In this document: in pieces, positions 1 through 12,548 of the stretch
How positions within the stretch are numbered: the stretch's first letter is position 1
Layout of the letters: every line of letters starts with the position of its first letter
Notes under the pieces: generated by a model
Databases searched by the model: none
Seen by the model: the letters and a program-made list of their open reading frames with translations, nothing else
Told to the model about the DNA's origin: nothing
Source: Turnera subulata
Lineage: Eukaryota > Streptophyta > Magnoliopsida > Malpighiales > Passifloraceae
Assembly: GCA_028386065.3 (NCBI GenBank)
Contig: JAKUCV010004808.1
Coordinates: 88,552-152,551 of the forward strand
Direction of reading: 5' to 3'
DNA: 64,000 bases
Made by a program: the position numbers and the translations under genes

Positions 1-150
1 AAAAAAATTCATTTGTTAGGATTCTACTTGTTGGGATTGAGGCAAAAAGAGAAAGGAAAGAAAGCGCCTTTTGAAAAGTTGTAAGTGCATGCTTTCTGTT
101 GCTTGTTTGTAGTTCTGTAGCGCACTTGAGGAAGTTGTACCTTAATGCAG

Positions 151-1326
151 GTTTTTGCCCACCAAAAAGAACAAAGAGAGGTGGAGACTAGAGAAGGAAA
201 CCCGCAAAGCAGTGAGGATGCTGATCAATACAAACAACAGAGCTAGAGTTAATTCAGGGAAGTTACTTAGCCTATTGATGTCTCCGTATAAGAATCAGAA
301 TGGGGAGGAGGAAACACTAGGGATCGAGGAGATTATAGATGAATGCAAGACCTTCTACTTTGCAGGCAAGGAAACTACTGCCAATCTTTTATGTTGGGCA
401 TTTATCCTCTTGGCATCGTATCAGGACTGGCAAGACAAGGCACGAGAAGAAGTCATTTCTGTTTGGGGAGATAATGAACTTATAGCTGCAGAGAATCTAA
501 GTGACCTAAAAACTGTAAGTGCATACTTCTTGACGATGCTTTGCTGTTAAGTATGAAATTCTGTCTTCAAAAATTTCCAAATATCTGAAAGTTTGATATT
601 TTTAAGTCACAGTCATAGGAAGACTTCTGTTAGCAATATTACAGCTACATTTCAACAAGAGTTATAGTTCTCTTAATGTGTTTCCTGATATACTGCTTCA
701 TCCATTATTGACCTTACTCCCTACTGCCTAGGAGAAAATAATAGAACGAAAGATTTCAGGTCTACAGACTACAGAGGCACGTGTGCAAGATTTATTACTG
801 TATTTTGACCAATAAAAAGATTAACTACTTTGTATGTTGATGTTCTTGATGGATCCTATGAGGGATACACATTTACATGCTTGTTCTTGATATTTTCTAA
901 CAGATAAGCTTGATCCTGAATGAAACACTTCGGCTCTACCCTCCAGCTGTGATGACGATGAGGGAAACCACTAGGAAGGTTAATTTGGGGAATCTCAACA
1001 TTCCAGCTGGTACCCAACTGTACTTTTTCTTGCCTGCTGTCCACCATGACACTGCTTTGTGGGGAGAAGATGCAAATGAGTTCAATCCCTCACGCTTTAA
1101 TCAGTCCAGAAAACACTTGGCTTCGTTCTTTCCATTCGGTTTGGGTCCAAGAACTTGTGTTGGTCAAAATCTAGCAATTGTTGAGGCAAAAGTTGTCCTA
1201 GCCATGATCATCAGGCATTACTCTTTCTCCTTGTCGCCTACCTATGTTCATGCTCCAATGCATTTCATAAGCTTGCAGCCCCAATATGGTGCACAGATTC
1301 TCTTTAGGAGGATTTCAAATCGTTAG
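151..1326 (+). CDS. CYP749A: CYP749A-like cytochrome P450, copy A (3' two exons only; gene starts outside the window)
   Basis: Microsomal P450 monooxygenase of the CYP72 clan; the substrate is unknown. Only the last two coding exons are in the window: 151-514 (acceptor after TGCAG, donor GTAAGT) and 904-1326 (acceptor CAG, stop TAG at 1324). The I-helix motif [10 protein letters not shown], the ExxR helix as ETLRLYPP, the meander FNPSRF and the heme loop [13 protein letters not shown] are all readable, so the visible part is undamaged. Exon borders and phases match copies C, D and E further along, where the full four-exon model is seen. The 5' exons should lie just left of position 1. Assignment to CYP749A rests on recalled similarity to CYP749A22-like proteins and to CYP734A; the family-level call is firmer than the subfamily. 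Confidence 0.85.
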
Positions 1327-2520
1327 ATTACCTGAAAGAGCATTCCAATAATTGACAGATGTAAAATTCCTATCAGTGGTAGATAGTAGATAATATGTCC
1401 TTGTCTATCTACTCATCCATATATAGTTTGGTGTATTTTAATGATGGTTTTGTAAAACTGTGACATCCTGTACAGGTACATATATGTCAGAGCCATGAAG
1501 ATATGTTATATAATACGTGGATTTCATGTAGCCCAGAAATAGTATTGCAGTCGTTGATACAACTTTGCTTTATATGAATTTGTTTGGTAAGATGCCTTGT
1601 TATGTGAAGTCCAATCACTCAAATATTATCACTTTAGTACTTATGTCTTAGATTATTACCAACTAAATAATAAAATTATTCAAATTCCGTTTCTATTTCG
1701 ATACCAAACAACAAAATGATTAGGATTCCTTTTCTATTCCGATTCCAAGTGATACCAAACATAGCCTTAATGAAATTGCATTCTCATGATCAGAATAAAT
1801 AAATAAGTAAATACTTTATTTAACTTACGGTGGAGAGAGGAGAGAGTAGGAGGGATGAACTTCTGTCTGTTTTTTGTTAGAAATATGAGACCTTCTTCGC
1901 CACTTCTTTTAGCACAGCATCAGAATTGACAAAACAGGGCACGCGAACAAGTGTTAGAGGCCATTAATTCACTTTCTGGAACAACTGGGTTAAATTTATA
2001 ATTTTTAATGATAGAAAATAAGTTACATCTTTTATATGTAGCAAATAATGTGCATGACTTTATTTATTTATTTGTGTACAATAAGCACTGCTCAACTTCA
2101 AGTGATTGGCAATTGCAAATTTGATAAACTTGAGGAAATGAGCAGTGTTGAAAGGAAGAAGAACAACTTTTTCTTTTTGTGAATAAAAGGAACACCAACG
2201 TCGCTCAACAACTTCTTCTTTTTGGTTCACAAACCTGATCCTAATTGATAAGGTGGATCTTCTTTTGCTAGTCCGAGGAACCTTAAACATAACTTATTTA
2301 GTCTATTAAGTAGTAGGAAACTTTAAACTTAACTTTTAAATGGAATATTAAATAAAAGTCTATATATTATTATTTTGATTTAATTATTGGATCAAAATTC
2401 AAGAAGAAATGCTATCTATTGCTTGATATTTGATAGTTCTATAGCAAAATTGATCAGGGATGTTCTACATCTTTTAGTAGGCCGGGAAAATTTGCAAGTT
2501 CAGCTTATAACCTTAAGCAG
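1327..2520. other. Intergenic, no gene seen; duplicated 3' flank
   Basis: This is the 3' UTR and spacer downstream of copy A. A stretch at about 2,150-2,215 (aacaactttttctttttg and neighbouring bases) resembles about 9,088-9,145 downstream of copy C, so the spacer was duplicated together with the P450 unit. About 1,665-1,770 contains CCAAACA-type sequence common at the ends of small DNA transposons, but I cannot define an element. Confidence 0.5.
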
Positions 2521-2700
2521 GTAATTGCCCACCAAGAAAAGCAAAGAGAAGAGGCGATTAGAGAAGGAAACCCGGGAAGCCATAATTAAGGATGCTGATC
2601 AATACCAACATCAGAGCTAGAGAAAATTCTGGAAGGTTACTTAATTTTTTTGCCTATTGATGTCTCCATACAAGAATCAGAATGGCGAAGAGGATAAATT
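2521..2700 (+). pseudogene. Fragment of a CYP749A exon 3 (dead copy)
   Basis: About 180 bp matches the start of exon 3 of the neighbouring P450 copies (the '[17 protein letters not shown]' region through '[13 protein letters not shown]'). It has a splice-like CAG before it, several indels and in-frame stops, for example an extra AT before AAGGATGCTG and an expanded T run at about 2,643. No other exon of this copy is recognisable around it. It is therefore a truncated relic of a sixth array member, between copies A and B. Confidence 0.8.
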
Positions 2701-3228
2701 AATCATATATTCTGTCTTGAAAAGAATATCTATACTGGAAGGATAAAAAAGCTTGTTTTGTTATTTATTTCCTGAATTTTCTAGTAAACTAAACTATCAT
2801 CCGAGTCCAACACTGTTTTTTTTAGTTTGATATCATTACATGAGAGGGGAGAGAAAACTCAAATTGGAAGCTGTATTCATCTATACTTTCTACATGCTAC
2901 AACTTCAATTAACATATATAATGATCTTTTCCGCTTCCGGCCGGCTTTCACCCACAATGAGGCGCTTACGTAGTGAATGACTTCAAAGTATCTTAATTAA
3001 GCAGAAACAAATAAACAATAGAAACATAAGAGCACTATGTACATTATTATATATAAGATAATAGAAACTAGTAATATGCAATATGACATTTAACTTTCAA
3101 CGTTTCTTCACAATCAGATTACCGGCTTCATCCACTAATTAAGCACCATATGACACCCCTTATACCAACATCCCCTTGTTGTAGTTTTGCCTCTAATCAT
3201 TCCCCTCTACTACATTAGAAGTTAGAAC
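2701..3228. other. Spacer and promoter region of pseudogene B
   Basis: No gene is seen. The last ~130 bp before the B start codon align with the ~130 bp before the copy C start codon (about 6,480-6,609; shared ACTTTCAACGTT, TTCA.CCACTA and ATTAGAACATG), so the proximal promoter was duplicated with the gene. Confidence 0.55.
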
Positions 3229-5568
3229 ATGCATCTTTTTGTTCTAGTTGTTCTCTTGTCACTACTAATCTTCACTCTAAAATTCTTGCACTCAATCTTA
3301 TGGGTCCCAATGAGGATCCAACACCATTTCAAGAAGCAAGGCATAAGTGGCCCTGACTACCATCCGTTCTCTACACGGCTGAGAACAGACGTCTGTTTGC
3401 CGAAGCTCAGTCAAAGTCAACTCCGCTGGATCATGATGTCCTTTCCAGGGTGGCTCCATTTTACCATAACTGGTCAAGAAGATACGGGAAGACATTCCTC
3501 TACTGCCGGGGCGGATAAAAAACAAGTCGTTGGTAGAACTCAAGCCCGGGCCAAACGTATAAAATATAAGGAGCCAACCACCAAGCTACCTAGTAAGTTA
3601 TGATCAATTATTACCACATATATACAAAAAAAAATTTCAGGGCGGGCCTAGGCCCCCCTTGCTCCCCCCTATATCCGCCCCTGCTCTACTGGTTTGGATC
3701 CACGCCCAGGTTGGCTGTATCCGACCCGGATATGATCAAGGAGGTTCTCATGGATACGAGCGGGTCATTTGACACGGTTAAGCAAAACCCACAGGCTAAG
3801 CTGCTCTTCGGTCAGGGACTTATTGGGCTCCAAGGTGAGCAATGGACCATACATAGGAGGATCATTAATCAGGCTTTCAATATGGAGCGAGTTAAGTTGA
3901 TCATCTCTTACAACTTTCTTCTAAGTTGCATTTTTAGCCCTTATTGTTTTTGGATTCAATTTGGCCCTTAGTTATGTGGAATTCCTGAGACCAAAAGATT
4001 TGATCTGTTGACAGAGTTGGGTGCCAGAAATTGTGGCTAGCACAGAGGAAATGATGATAAAGTGGGAGGAAATAAGAGGAGGAAGAGATGAGTTTGAGAT
4101 GGATGTGTATAAACAACTCCATGACCTCTCAGCTAAGTGATATCCAGGACAGCTTTTGGATCCAGTTACGAAGAAGGGAAGCGAATATTTGCATTGCAGG
4201 AACAACAAATGCGCCTTGCTTCCGTGGCTCTTAGGAGTGTTCACATTCCTGGGTTCAGGTTTTTCTTTCTTTTTTTTCTTTCTTAAACCTTTCCATTTGT
4301 TGGGAATTGACTTGTTAAGTTGAAAGTGCTTTCTATAACTTGTATATATAGCGAACTTAAGAATGCTTTGTCTGTGTTAGTAGGCCGACATAATTGATAG
4401 TTCAGGTTATAAGTTATAACCTTACGCAGGTTTTTGCCCACCAAAAAGAACAAAGAGAGGTGGAGACTAGAGAAGGAAACCCGTGAAGCAGTTAGGGTGT
4501 TGATCAATAGCAACAGCAGAGCTAGAGAAAATTCAGGAAAGTTACTTAGCCTATTGATGTCTCCATATAAGAATCAAAATGGGGAGGAGGAGACACTAGG
4601 GATAGAGGAGATTATAGATGAATGCAAGACCTTCTACTTTGCAGGCAAGGAAACTACTGCCAATCTTTTGTGTTGGGCACTTCTCCATCTAGCGCTGCAT
4701 CAGGACTGGCAAAACAAGGCACGGGAAGAAATTATTTCTGTATGCGGAGATAATGAGCTTATGGTTGCAGAGAATCTAAGTGATCTAAAGAATGTAAGTT
4801 CTTATTCCTTAACGATGCTTAATTAGCCGTCAAGTTCAAAATTCTCTATCCAAAAGTGCTCTAATTATCTTAAATAAGCTATTATAGGTTCAGTTTAATA
4901 AGAGTTGTAGTTTTTGATAGGATATGCATATGCTATCAGTTTTCTCAATGTATTTTCCAGATAGATTGCTTCATCCATTGACTCCATTTTCTATAACAAA
5001 AATAATACAAAACAAAAAAATTTCAGGTCTTCATGGCTTTGCACGAGTATATATACATCAGATCAACTAGTAAGTAGTTTTTGCAAGTGGACCTCATAAG
5101 GGATACATATTTACATACTAATTTGTTCTGGCTATTTTCTAACAGATTAACTTAATCATCAATGAAACACTTCGGCTCTACCCTCCAGGTGTGATGTTGA
5201 TGAGGGAAACCACTAAGATGGTTAATTTGGGGAACCTCAACGTTCCTGCTGGTACCCAACTCTATTTGGCCTTGGCTGCTGTCCACCATGACACTGCTTT
5301 GTGGGGAGAAGATGCTAACGAGTTCAATCCCTCACGCTTTAATCAGTCCAGAAAACACTTGGCTTCGTTCTTTCCGTTCAGTTTGGGCCACAGAACTTGT
5401 GTTGGTCAAAATCTAGCAATTGTTGAGGCAAAAGTTGTCCTAGCCATGATCATCAGGCATTACTCTTTCTCCCTGTCGCGTACCTATGTTCATGCTCCAA
5501 TGTTCTTCTTAACCTTGCAGCCTCAATATGGCACTCAGATTCTCTTTAGCAGGATTTCAAACCGTTAG
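3229..5568 (+). pseudogene. CYP749A-like P450, copy B (pseudogene)
   Basis: This copy has the same four-exon plan as its intact neighbour C: exon 1 from ATG 3,229 to about 3,896, exon 2 4,015-4,258, exon 3 4,430-4,793, exon 4 5,146-5,568 (TAG). It cannot encode a full P450. Exon 1 has lost bases after 'GISGPDYHP', which shifts the frame. A 178-bp hAT-type insertion (3,506-3,683) splits exon 1. The exon 1 donor reads AAG|TTGA where copy C has AAG|GTGA. Exon 2 lacks one base (TCAGCTAAGTG against TCAGCTGAAGTG), giving a stop. Exons 3 and 4 are open, with [10 protein letters not shown] and ETLRLYPP, but the heme loop reads FPFSLGHRTCVGQ with G-to-S and P-to-H changes. It is closest to A and C, which points to recent duplication followed by decay. 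Confidence 0.9.
3506..3683. mobile_element. hAT-type MITE inserted in exon 1 of pseudogene B
   Basis: The 178-bp insertion is absent from copy C. It is flanked by the perfect 8-bp target-site duplication CTCTACTG (3,498-3,505 and 3,684-3,691). Its ends are inverted repeats: CCGGGGCGGATA on the left and TATCCGCCCCTG on the right, the latter reversing to CAGGGGCGGATA (11 of 12 match). An 8-bp duplication and a CAGGGGCGG terminus are hallmarks of non-autonomous hAT elements. It has no coding capacity. Confidence 0.9.
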
Positions 5569-6609
5569 ATTAATTTTGTTGTTCAATACCATACCAATCG
5601 TTGACAAATGTAGAGTTGTTCCTATCTGTGGTACATTGTAGATTTATAATATATGTCCTTGTCTCTCAACTCATTGATAACAGTTTGGTGTATTTTAATG
5701 ACGGTGTAGTAAAACTGTGACAACGCCATAATATATACCAGGTGCACATATAAGACCGTCCCATGAAGATATGTAATACATCGCGCGATTTGCAGCAAGC
5801 TTATTGAGAAACAATAAAAAGAATGATAAAAATGTAGAACTCGATGGTCTCCTTTCGTCGCCTACCTATGTTCGTTCATATGCTCCTAAGCTCTTCATAA
5901 CCTTAAGACCAGATTCTCTTTGGCAGGAATTATGGCATGCTTTCGTAATTTCAGTAAGAAACTTTAAACCCATATATAAAAAATATAATAAAATAAAAGT
6001 ATGAGCCTATTATATAGACTAAAAATAATATTGCAATTGCTACACAAATTTTATTTATGCATTTTTCTTAAGATTAATTTTTTTGGGTACATGGTTGAAA
6101 TGCACATGATATGATATCACGCCGGGCATGAAGATGTACACATCCATATCTCAAACTCATCTCTAATATTGTCAACGAAAATCCAATTACAGAAAGGAAG
6201 CTCACAATCGTTCAATGTACGAGGGCTGAGGCAATGACCATGCCATATGCATCTTCATTAAGGAGAAACAATAAACAACAGATTTTTTTTTTTTGAGAAT
6301 AACAATAGAATTGATATGAGACTATGTAGTATATATTCTTTTTGGTCGAAAAGAAATTGTATTGTATAGTTTTTTTTTAACACAGTATAATGGAGTATAT
6401 TTATTATGTAAGATACTACAAACTTGTAATACTAATATATAATATAACAGACCCAAAAAAAATAATACTAAATATGACACAACTTTCAACGTTCATATTG
6501 ACAATCTCACCACCAACTTCACCCACTAGGCACTGCACACTATGACTCCAGTTTAACAACATCACCTTGTAGTTTGGCATCTAATCAATCCCTTCTCCTC
6601 CATTAGAAC
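5569..6609. other. Spacer between copies B and C with a relic P450 tail
   Basis: Mostly AT-rich spacer and the promoter of copy C. About 5,846-5,935 resembles the last part of P450 exon 4 (SPTYV..APKLFITL, then CAGATTCTCTTT.GCAGGA), a stray, decayed C-terminal exon end downstream of the B stop codon. A poly-T tract lies at 6,283-6,292. I see no other gene. Confidence 0.55.
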
Positions 6610-8780
6610 ATGCATCTTTTTGTTCTGGTTATTCCCTTGTTAGTATTACTGGTCTGCACTATAAAATTCTTGCACTCAGTCTTATGGGTCCCAATGAGGA
6701 TCCAACGCCATTTCAAGAAGCAAGGCATAAGTGGCCCCGACTACCGTCCGATCTTTGGGAACTCGGCTGAGATCAGACGTCTGTTTGCCGAAGCTCAGTC
6801 GAAGTCAACGCCGCTGGATCACTATGTCGTTTCCAGGGTGGCTCCGTTTTACCATCACTGGTCAAGAAGATACGGGAAGACATTCCTCTACTGGTTTGGA
6901 TCCACACCCAGGTTGGCTATATCCGACCCGGATATGATCAAGGAGGCCCTCATGAATACGAGCGGGTCATTTGACACGGTTAAGAGAAACCCACAGGCTA
7001 AGCTGCTCTTCGGTCAGGGACTTGTTGGTCTCCAAGGTGAGCAATGGGCCGTACATAGGAGGATCATTAATCAGGCTTTCAATATGGAGCGAGTTAAGGT
7101 GATCATCTCTTGCAACTTTCTTCTAAGATGCATTTTTAGCCCTTATTTTTCTGGATTAATTTTTGGCTCATAGTTATGTGTTATTATGAGACATTTTGCC
7201 GTGTTATGCATATTCCTGAGATCAAAATTAATGTTCTGTTGACAGAGTTGGGTGCCAGAAATTGTGGCTAGCACAGAGGAGATGATGAAAAAGTGGGAGG
7301 GAATAAGAGGAGGAAGAGATGAGTTTGAGATGGATATTCATGAACAACTCCATGACCTCTCAGCTGAAGTGATATCCAGGACAGCTTTTGGAAGCAGTTA
7401 TGAAGAAGGGAAGCGAATATTTGCATTACAGGAACAACAAATGCACCTTGTTTCCCTGGCTCTTAGGAGTGTCTACATTCCTGGGTTCAGGTGATTCTTT
7501 GTTCTTACTTTTTCATTTGTTAGAAATTGACTTGTTAAGTTGGAAGTGCTTGTATAGTTTTATTTAGCGATCTTGAGGATGTTTTGCCTGTAGTATTATA
7601 TAGGCCAACATAATTGGTAAGTTCAGGTTATAACCTGATGCAGGTTTTTGCCCACCAAAAAGAACAAAGAGAGGTGGAGATTAGAGAAGGAAACCCGTGA
7701 AGCGATAAGGATGTTGATCAATACCAACAGGAGAGCTAGAGAAAATTCAGGAAAGTTACTTAGCCTATTGATGTCTCCATATAAGAATCAGAACGGCGAA
7801 GAGGAGACATTAGGGATAGAGGAGGTTATAGATGAATGCAAGACCGTCTACTTTGCAGGGAAGGAAACTACTGCCAATCTTTTGTGTTGGGCTCTTGTCC
7901 TTCTTGCATTGCATCAGGACTGGCAAAACAAGGCACGAGAAGAAGTTATGTCTGTCTGTGGAGATAATGAGCTTATAGTTGCAGAGAATCTAAGTGACCT
8001 AAAGACTGTAAGTTCTTATTCCTTGCAAGTTCAAAATTCTGTCTCCAAATGTGTTCGAATTGTCTGAAAGGTTGCTATTGTTAAATAATAGTCACGGGCA
8101 GAACTTCAATAGGCAATATTATAGCTTCAGTTTGATAAGAGTAGTAGTTTTCTCAATGTATTTTCCTGATAGACTGCTTCATCATCCGTTGACTCCACTG
8201 TCCATATAGCAGGACAAACTAATATAAAAGGAAGAATTTCAGGTCCTTATAGCATTGCACAAGTGTATGTCAGATCTGCTAGTACATATATTTTCCAAGT
8301 GGACCTCATATAACGGAGACATATTTACATATCTGTTCTGGCTATATTTTCTTACAGATTAGCTTAATCATCAGTGAAACACTTCGGCTCTACCCTCCAG
8401 CTGTGATGTTGATGAGGCAAACCACTAAGAGTGTTACCTTGGGGAATCTCAATGTTCCTTCTGGTATCCAACTCTATTTGGCCTTGACTGCTGTCCACCA
8501 TGACACTGATCCGTGGGGAGAAGATGCTAATGAGTTCAATCCCTCTCGGTTTAACCAGCCAAGAAAACACTTGGCTTCGTTTTTTCCATTCGGTTTGGGT
8601 CCAAGAACTTGTGTTGGTCAAAATCTAGCAATTGTTGAGGCAAAAGTTGTCCTAGCCATGATCATCAGGCATTACTCTTTCTCCCTGTCGCCTACCTATG
8701 TTCATGCTCCTATGCTTTTCATAAGCCTGCAGCCGCAATATGGCGCACAGATCCTCTTTAGCAAGATTTCAAATCGTTAG
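6610..8780 (+). CDS. CYP749A: CYP749A-like cytochrome P450, copy C (intact)
   Basis: Full-length P450 of 506 aa in four exons: 6,610-7,098, 7,246-7,490, 7,644-8,007 and 8,358-8,780, all with GT-AG borders and compatible phases (489+245+364+423 bp). Residues about 1-25 form the N-terminal hydrophobic ER anchor, followed by the basic [14 protein letters not shown] and the GISGPDYRP hinge. Later come [10 protein letters not shown] (I helix, oxygen activation), SETLRLYPP (ExxR), FNPSRF and the heme-cysteine loop [13 protein letters not shown]. The first 'I-S-ETLR' residue differs from the N seen in the sister copies. The protein should be an NADPH-P450 reductase-dependent monooxygenase on the cytosolic face of the ER; CYP749 substrates are not known to me. 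The copia element downstream separates it from copy D. Confidence 0.92.
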
Positions 8781-9275
8781 ATTTGTTGGTGATTTCTCCT
8801 GGAAAAATTCGTATCGCTGCTGGATGGTAGATAATGTGTCCTTGTCTATCTACTCATCCATAGCTTGGTGTATATTAATGATCGCTTGGTAAAACTTGTG
8901 AAACCGTATACATACAGATACATCTATTTGCTGCAAGCTTATGTAGAAACATGTTGTACTTCATAATCTCCTCTCGTTGCCTATCTATATATGTTCATGC
9001 TCTTCACCACCATTTTGTTTAGTAAGAAGCTCATCATAACCTTTCATTCTTTTAAGAAAATTTATTGAAAATCGGCAACATATTGAAAGAAACAACTTTT
9101 TCTTTTTGGTCAATAGAGGACCAGCAACGTTGCTCAGGCCACTCAACTTTCAATAAAAGTAAAAATCAGATAGATTCCCGCCCCATCCTCGCATAAGGAG
9201 CGCCACAACTCACCGCTATAGGTCTTTACTACCCTATTTAATGTTATCGTATAGATGCTACATAAAACTGCCTGG
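8781..9275. other. 3' flank of copy C, with relic sequence
   Basis: 3' UTR and spacer. About 8,975-9,015 (TTGCCTATCTATATATGTTCATGCTC) looks like a decayed copy of the exon 4 end, matching the relic downstream of B. About 9,088-9,145 matches the 2.15-kb spacer downstream of A. CCTGG at 9,271-9,275 is the target-site duplication of the following copia element. Confidence 0.5.
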
Positions 9276-9483
9276 TGTTATAAAACTAGTGTTTAATGTG
9301 CTTATTGATGTAGTATGAAAAAGAGAATGGAGATGAAGAAAAATGCGGGGTGATGAGAGGAAGACGAAAAAGAAAGGCAGAGAGCAACCGGTCTAACTCC
9401 ATTCTGTGTTATGAATAACATATTTATACAAAGAAAAGTTTGGGGTAGGTAGAATAACATCCACCCACGTTTTATTTACAACA
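9276..9483 (-). repeat. 3' LTR of the copia element (208 bp)
   Basis: Begins TGTTATAAAACTAG and ends TTATTTACAACA. It shares both ends with the right LTR but carries about 99 bp that the right LTR lacks, from the GGGGTGATGAG region to the GGGGTAGGTAG region. Confidence 0.85.
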
Positions 9484-10199
9484 CTCCCCCTTGGATGTTA
9501 TTTTTGTATTGGGAAGAATACGCTTAGAGAGAACTGCCTCATTAAAAACCTTACCAAGAAAAACCCAGTGGGATAAAAACTTAGTGAAGGAAAAAAGAGT
9601 GCAGTGCGTATTGTACTCCCCCTCATTTTGGCCTCCTTTGATACATGCCAATCATCTTTGTCAACTTCTGGTGATGTTTGCTTTGTCCGATCATTTTTGA
9701 CATATTCATCATTCAATTGGGCACGGTGGGCAACATTATCTTACTCTGTTGTTGGAGCATCTTCCTTGCCTTCTTGCTTTTGTGGTCTCGATGATATAGC
9801 AATTTCACGTGTAAAGTTGTAGCAGATGTCCGTCTGTGCTATAAGTGGATCAGAATTAAGACCCTGCATCTGCAAAACCAACTATCTTTTTCTTCGGGCT
9901 AACAGATTTAACATAATACCACATTTATTATACCTCGAAGATAAGAGAAAAGTTATATCTTACCAATAGGCTCAAGTCAGAAACTTCAGCCTTTATGTTA
10001 CTAGCAATATAAATTGCACTTTGACAGGGTACTCCAGGACCAATCTAATTCTTTGTTGAGATTTTTCATCTCAAATATTTGGAAGCATCTTCAGGAGTTC
10101 CAATCACAAAAACACATATAGATATGAATTATCAACACAAATAAATTCATGCATACTCAAAAATGATTTAAATCATGTAAAGATCAATTCAGTTTAATT

Positions 10200-10560
10200 T
10201 TTGTAATTTCTCAGGAATTAGTTGCTTCAGGCAACTTGGATCCTTCAGGGATCTTCATGTATATGTCATGACTTATGGATCCGTAAAAATAGGCTGTAAT
10301 AGCATCCATTAGACGCAAATCTAATTCTTTTCATATAATGCCAGACTTATCAAAATATAATTGCATCCACCACAGGGGAGTATACCTCCTCACAATTAAA
10401 TCGTTTGGGTAAAACCTTGTGCAATAAGCCGTGCTTTGTATTTCTCTATTATAATTCTCTTCTCGCACAAATACCCATTTTATGACCGATAATTTTACAC
10501 CATCTGGTGCACGGACTACAGGTCCGAAATTTTTTCGCTTTATAAGCGAGTCTAGCACAA
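10200..10560 (-). pseudogene. Copia reverse-transcriptase relic
   Basis: The minus strand reads LDSLIKRKNFGPVVRAP, then VKLSVIKWVFVREEN, then frameshifted text corresponding to the usual [11 protein letters not shown] and EVYSPVV region; further on KIPEGSKLPEATN matches the copia IPEG motif. This is the N-terminal part of a Ty1/copia polymerase domain. Frameshifts and stops break it and the YVDD box was not found. It fixes the class and orientation of the surrounding element. Confidence 0.75.
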
Positions 10561-12548
10561 CCTTTAATTATATTTCTCTATTTTGGCCAATCAACTTGCG
10601 CCTACATTCATCAACAGGTGTAGGTTCATGATCCTCATTTTCTTTTATAATATTTAGCGCTATATAAAGTAAATATTGCGTCGACGGTTATTTCTCGTCG
10701 GTTCCATCACATTCCTGACACTGTAATTGAGATCTCATCATACTCATTTATTTCAGGTACCTGAGTTACTTCTGGAATTTTATCAATTGTGTCAGAAAAC
10801 CTCTTCTGGAGGATTTTTTTTTTCTTCTTGAGGACTTCTAATATGAACCTCTACTGGAGGTCTTATTTTCTTACTGGGGCCATCTTATCACTTTTGCTCC
10901 TTTTTCTCTATCGAGAATGTTTGTTTGGAACCGAGCATATTCTACGCTTCTGGCGTACTTTGGATTCATTTGCATATTTTAATTGTTCTCCAGGAACATT
11001 ATTTCGAGCAGGAGCATTCGCAACTGGTATGGTCATATTTTTCAAACAAATATGTCTGACAATTGACTTATCAAATTTTGCAAATGAATCATCTTTTGAA
11101 CTTCAGGTTCATACAAATTCGTTTGAGGATCAAAACTAAGCATTGAATAACATTTTAATTATATCTTGATCCAGCTGCTTATTTCCTCCCCCTGATGTTG
11201 GGTAAACACTTTAAGAAAATATGTCTCCAATCTCAAATTAATGGTTTCAACTACTTTGTAACTGATGGAGATTTTACACCCAACATCAATTCCCTGCCTT
11301 CTTTAAAGGACCGATTTTACTATGCTGTGGTGGAGCATTAAATACTGTACAACTAATGGTCCGAAGGCGGAAGATACTAGGTTCGTGACCATGAACCAAT
11401 GGGGAGATCTTATGATCTTATGATATCTTATTGCTTGATGCACATTTGCTGTGTGTAAAATACCATGTTCTCAAACAGTAATATCTCTTTAGCAATGGTC
11501 CTGCAATCAATGTTCGCCCAGATCGGTTTGGGTTTATTTCCAACAATATACATTATCCATTGAAGAGATATACCAGCATTATCAAGACATATAGTCTTAC
11601 AAGATAATTAGGGATGTGTACCCGGAATTGGCTTAATCATAATAAGCGCGCAACATGCCAACTTGCGTCTAATAAGTACACAATATACCATCTAGTCGAT
11701 GCATCGATTTAAAATAATAAAATTATCTAGATGGTTAACACGGCGGATTTATTAGTCCGCGTATATGTCCCTGAATTATTCCCAAACTTGCTGGTGATTC
11801 TAGGCCAATCTCATCTTAGGAAGGCCGTATAATCAATTTTGCAACACACAAACACGTGAAAATTCATTGATTGTAGAACTTCTGGTTTTTCAATGAATGA
11901 CCAAATAAATTTCGTGCATCATTATTGACCCGGAAAGGCCCAACCGGTCATGCCAAACAATAAGTCCATGTACCAATTTCAAGTTGGTGCCAGCTTCAGG
12001 CTACTATTTATGTGCCAGCTTCAGACTGGAAATGATAACTTAGGAAAATTATTTACCAGCTTCTGGTTGGGGCATACTAGCAATAAATTACATATATATC
12101 AGCCAACTTCTAGTTATTCTCAGCTTCAGGCTGTGCAAACTGTGTATTTAAACACTTAAAAAATTGCTAGCTTCAGGCTAGTGCATTCCAGCTTCTGGCT
12201 AGATATGGTAAGTTTAATAAATTCAATTGCTAGCTTCAGGCTGCAATATATGTGCTAATTGTAGGCTTATATCTGCCACTCATGTCGAAAAGATCAGAAT
12301 TATTGGACAATAATTAAAATAGTGGCAAAATTTTCCAAAAGCAAAACCTCGAAGATTGAAAAGCTTTGGAGTTTATTGACAAATAATGCAAAGTTTTAAT
12401 TACCGAAAAATCTTCTGGATCTTTTCGGAGACAGAAAAAAGGGTCCACATTTGAAAAACTGACACCTAGCTGTCTAATCTCAGACTATAAGAAGGGGAGG
12501 CGGTTGAGACAGGAAGATGCAGAAAACTCAAAAAACTCAACAAGACAA

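Noticed and set aside
5804..6004. 66-codon frame downstream of copy B
   Set aside because: Explained as a decayed P450 exon 4 end read into spacer, not an independent gene.
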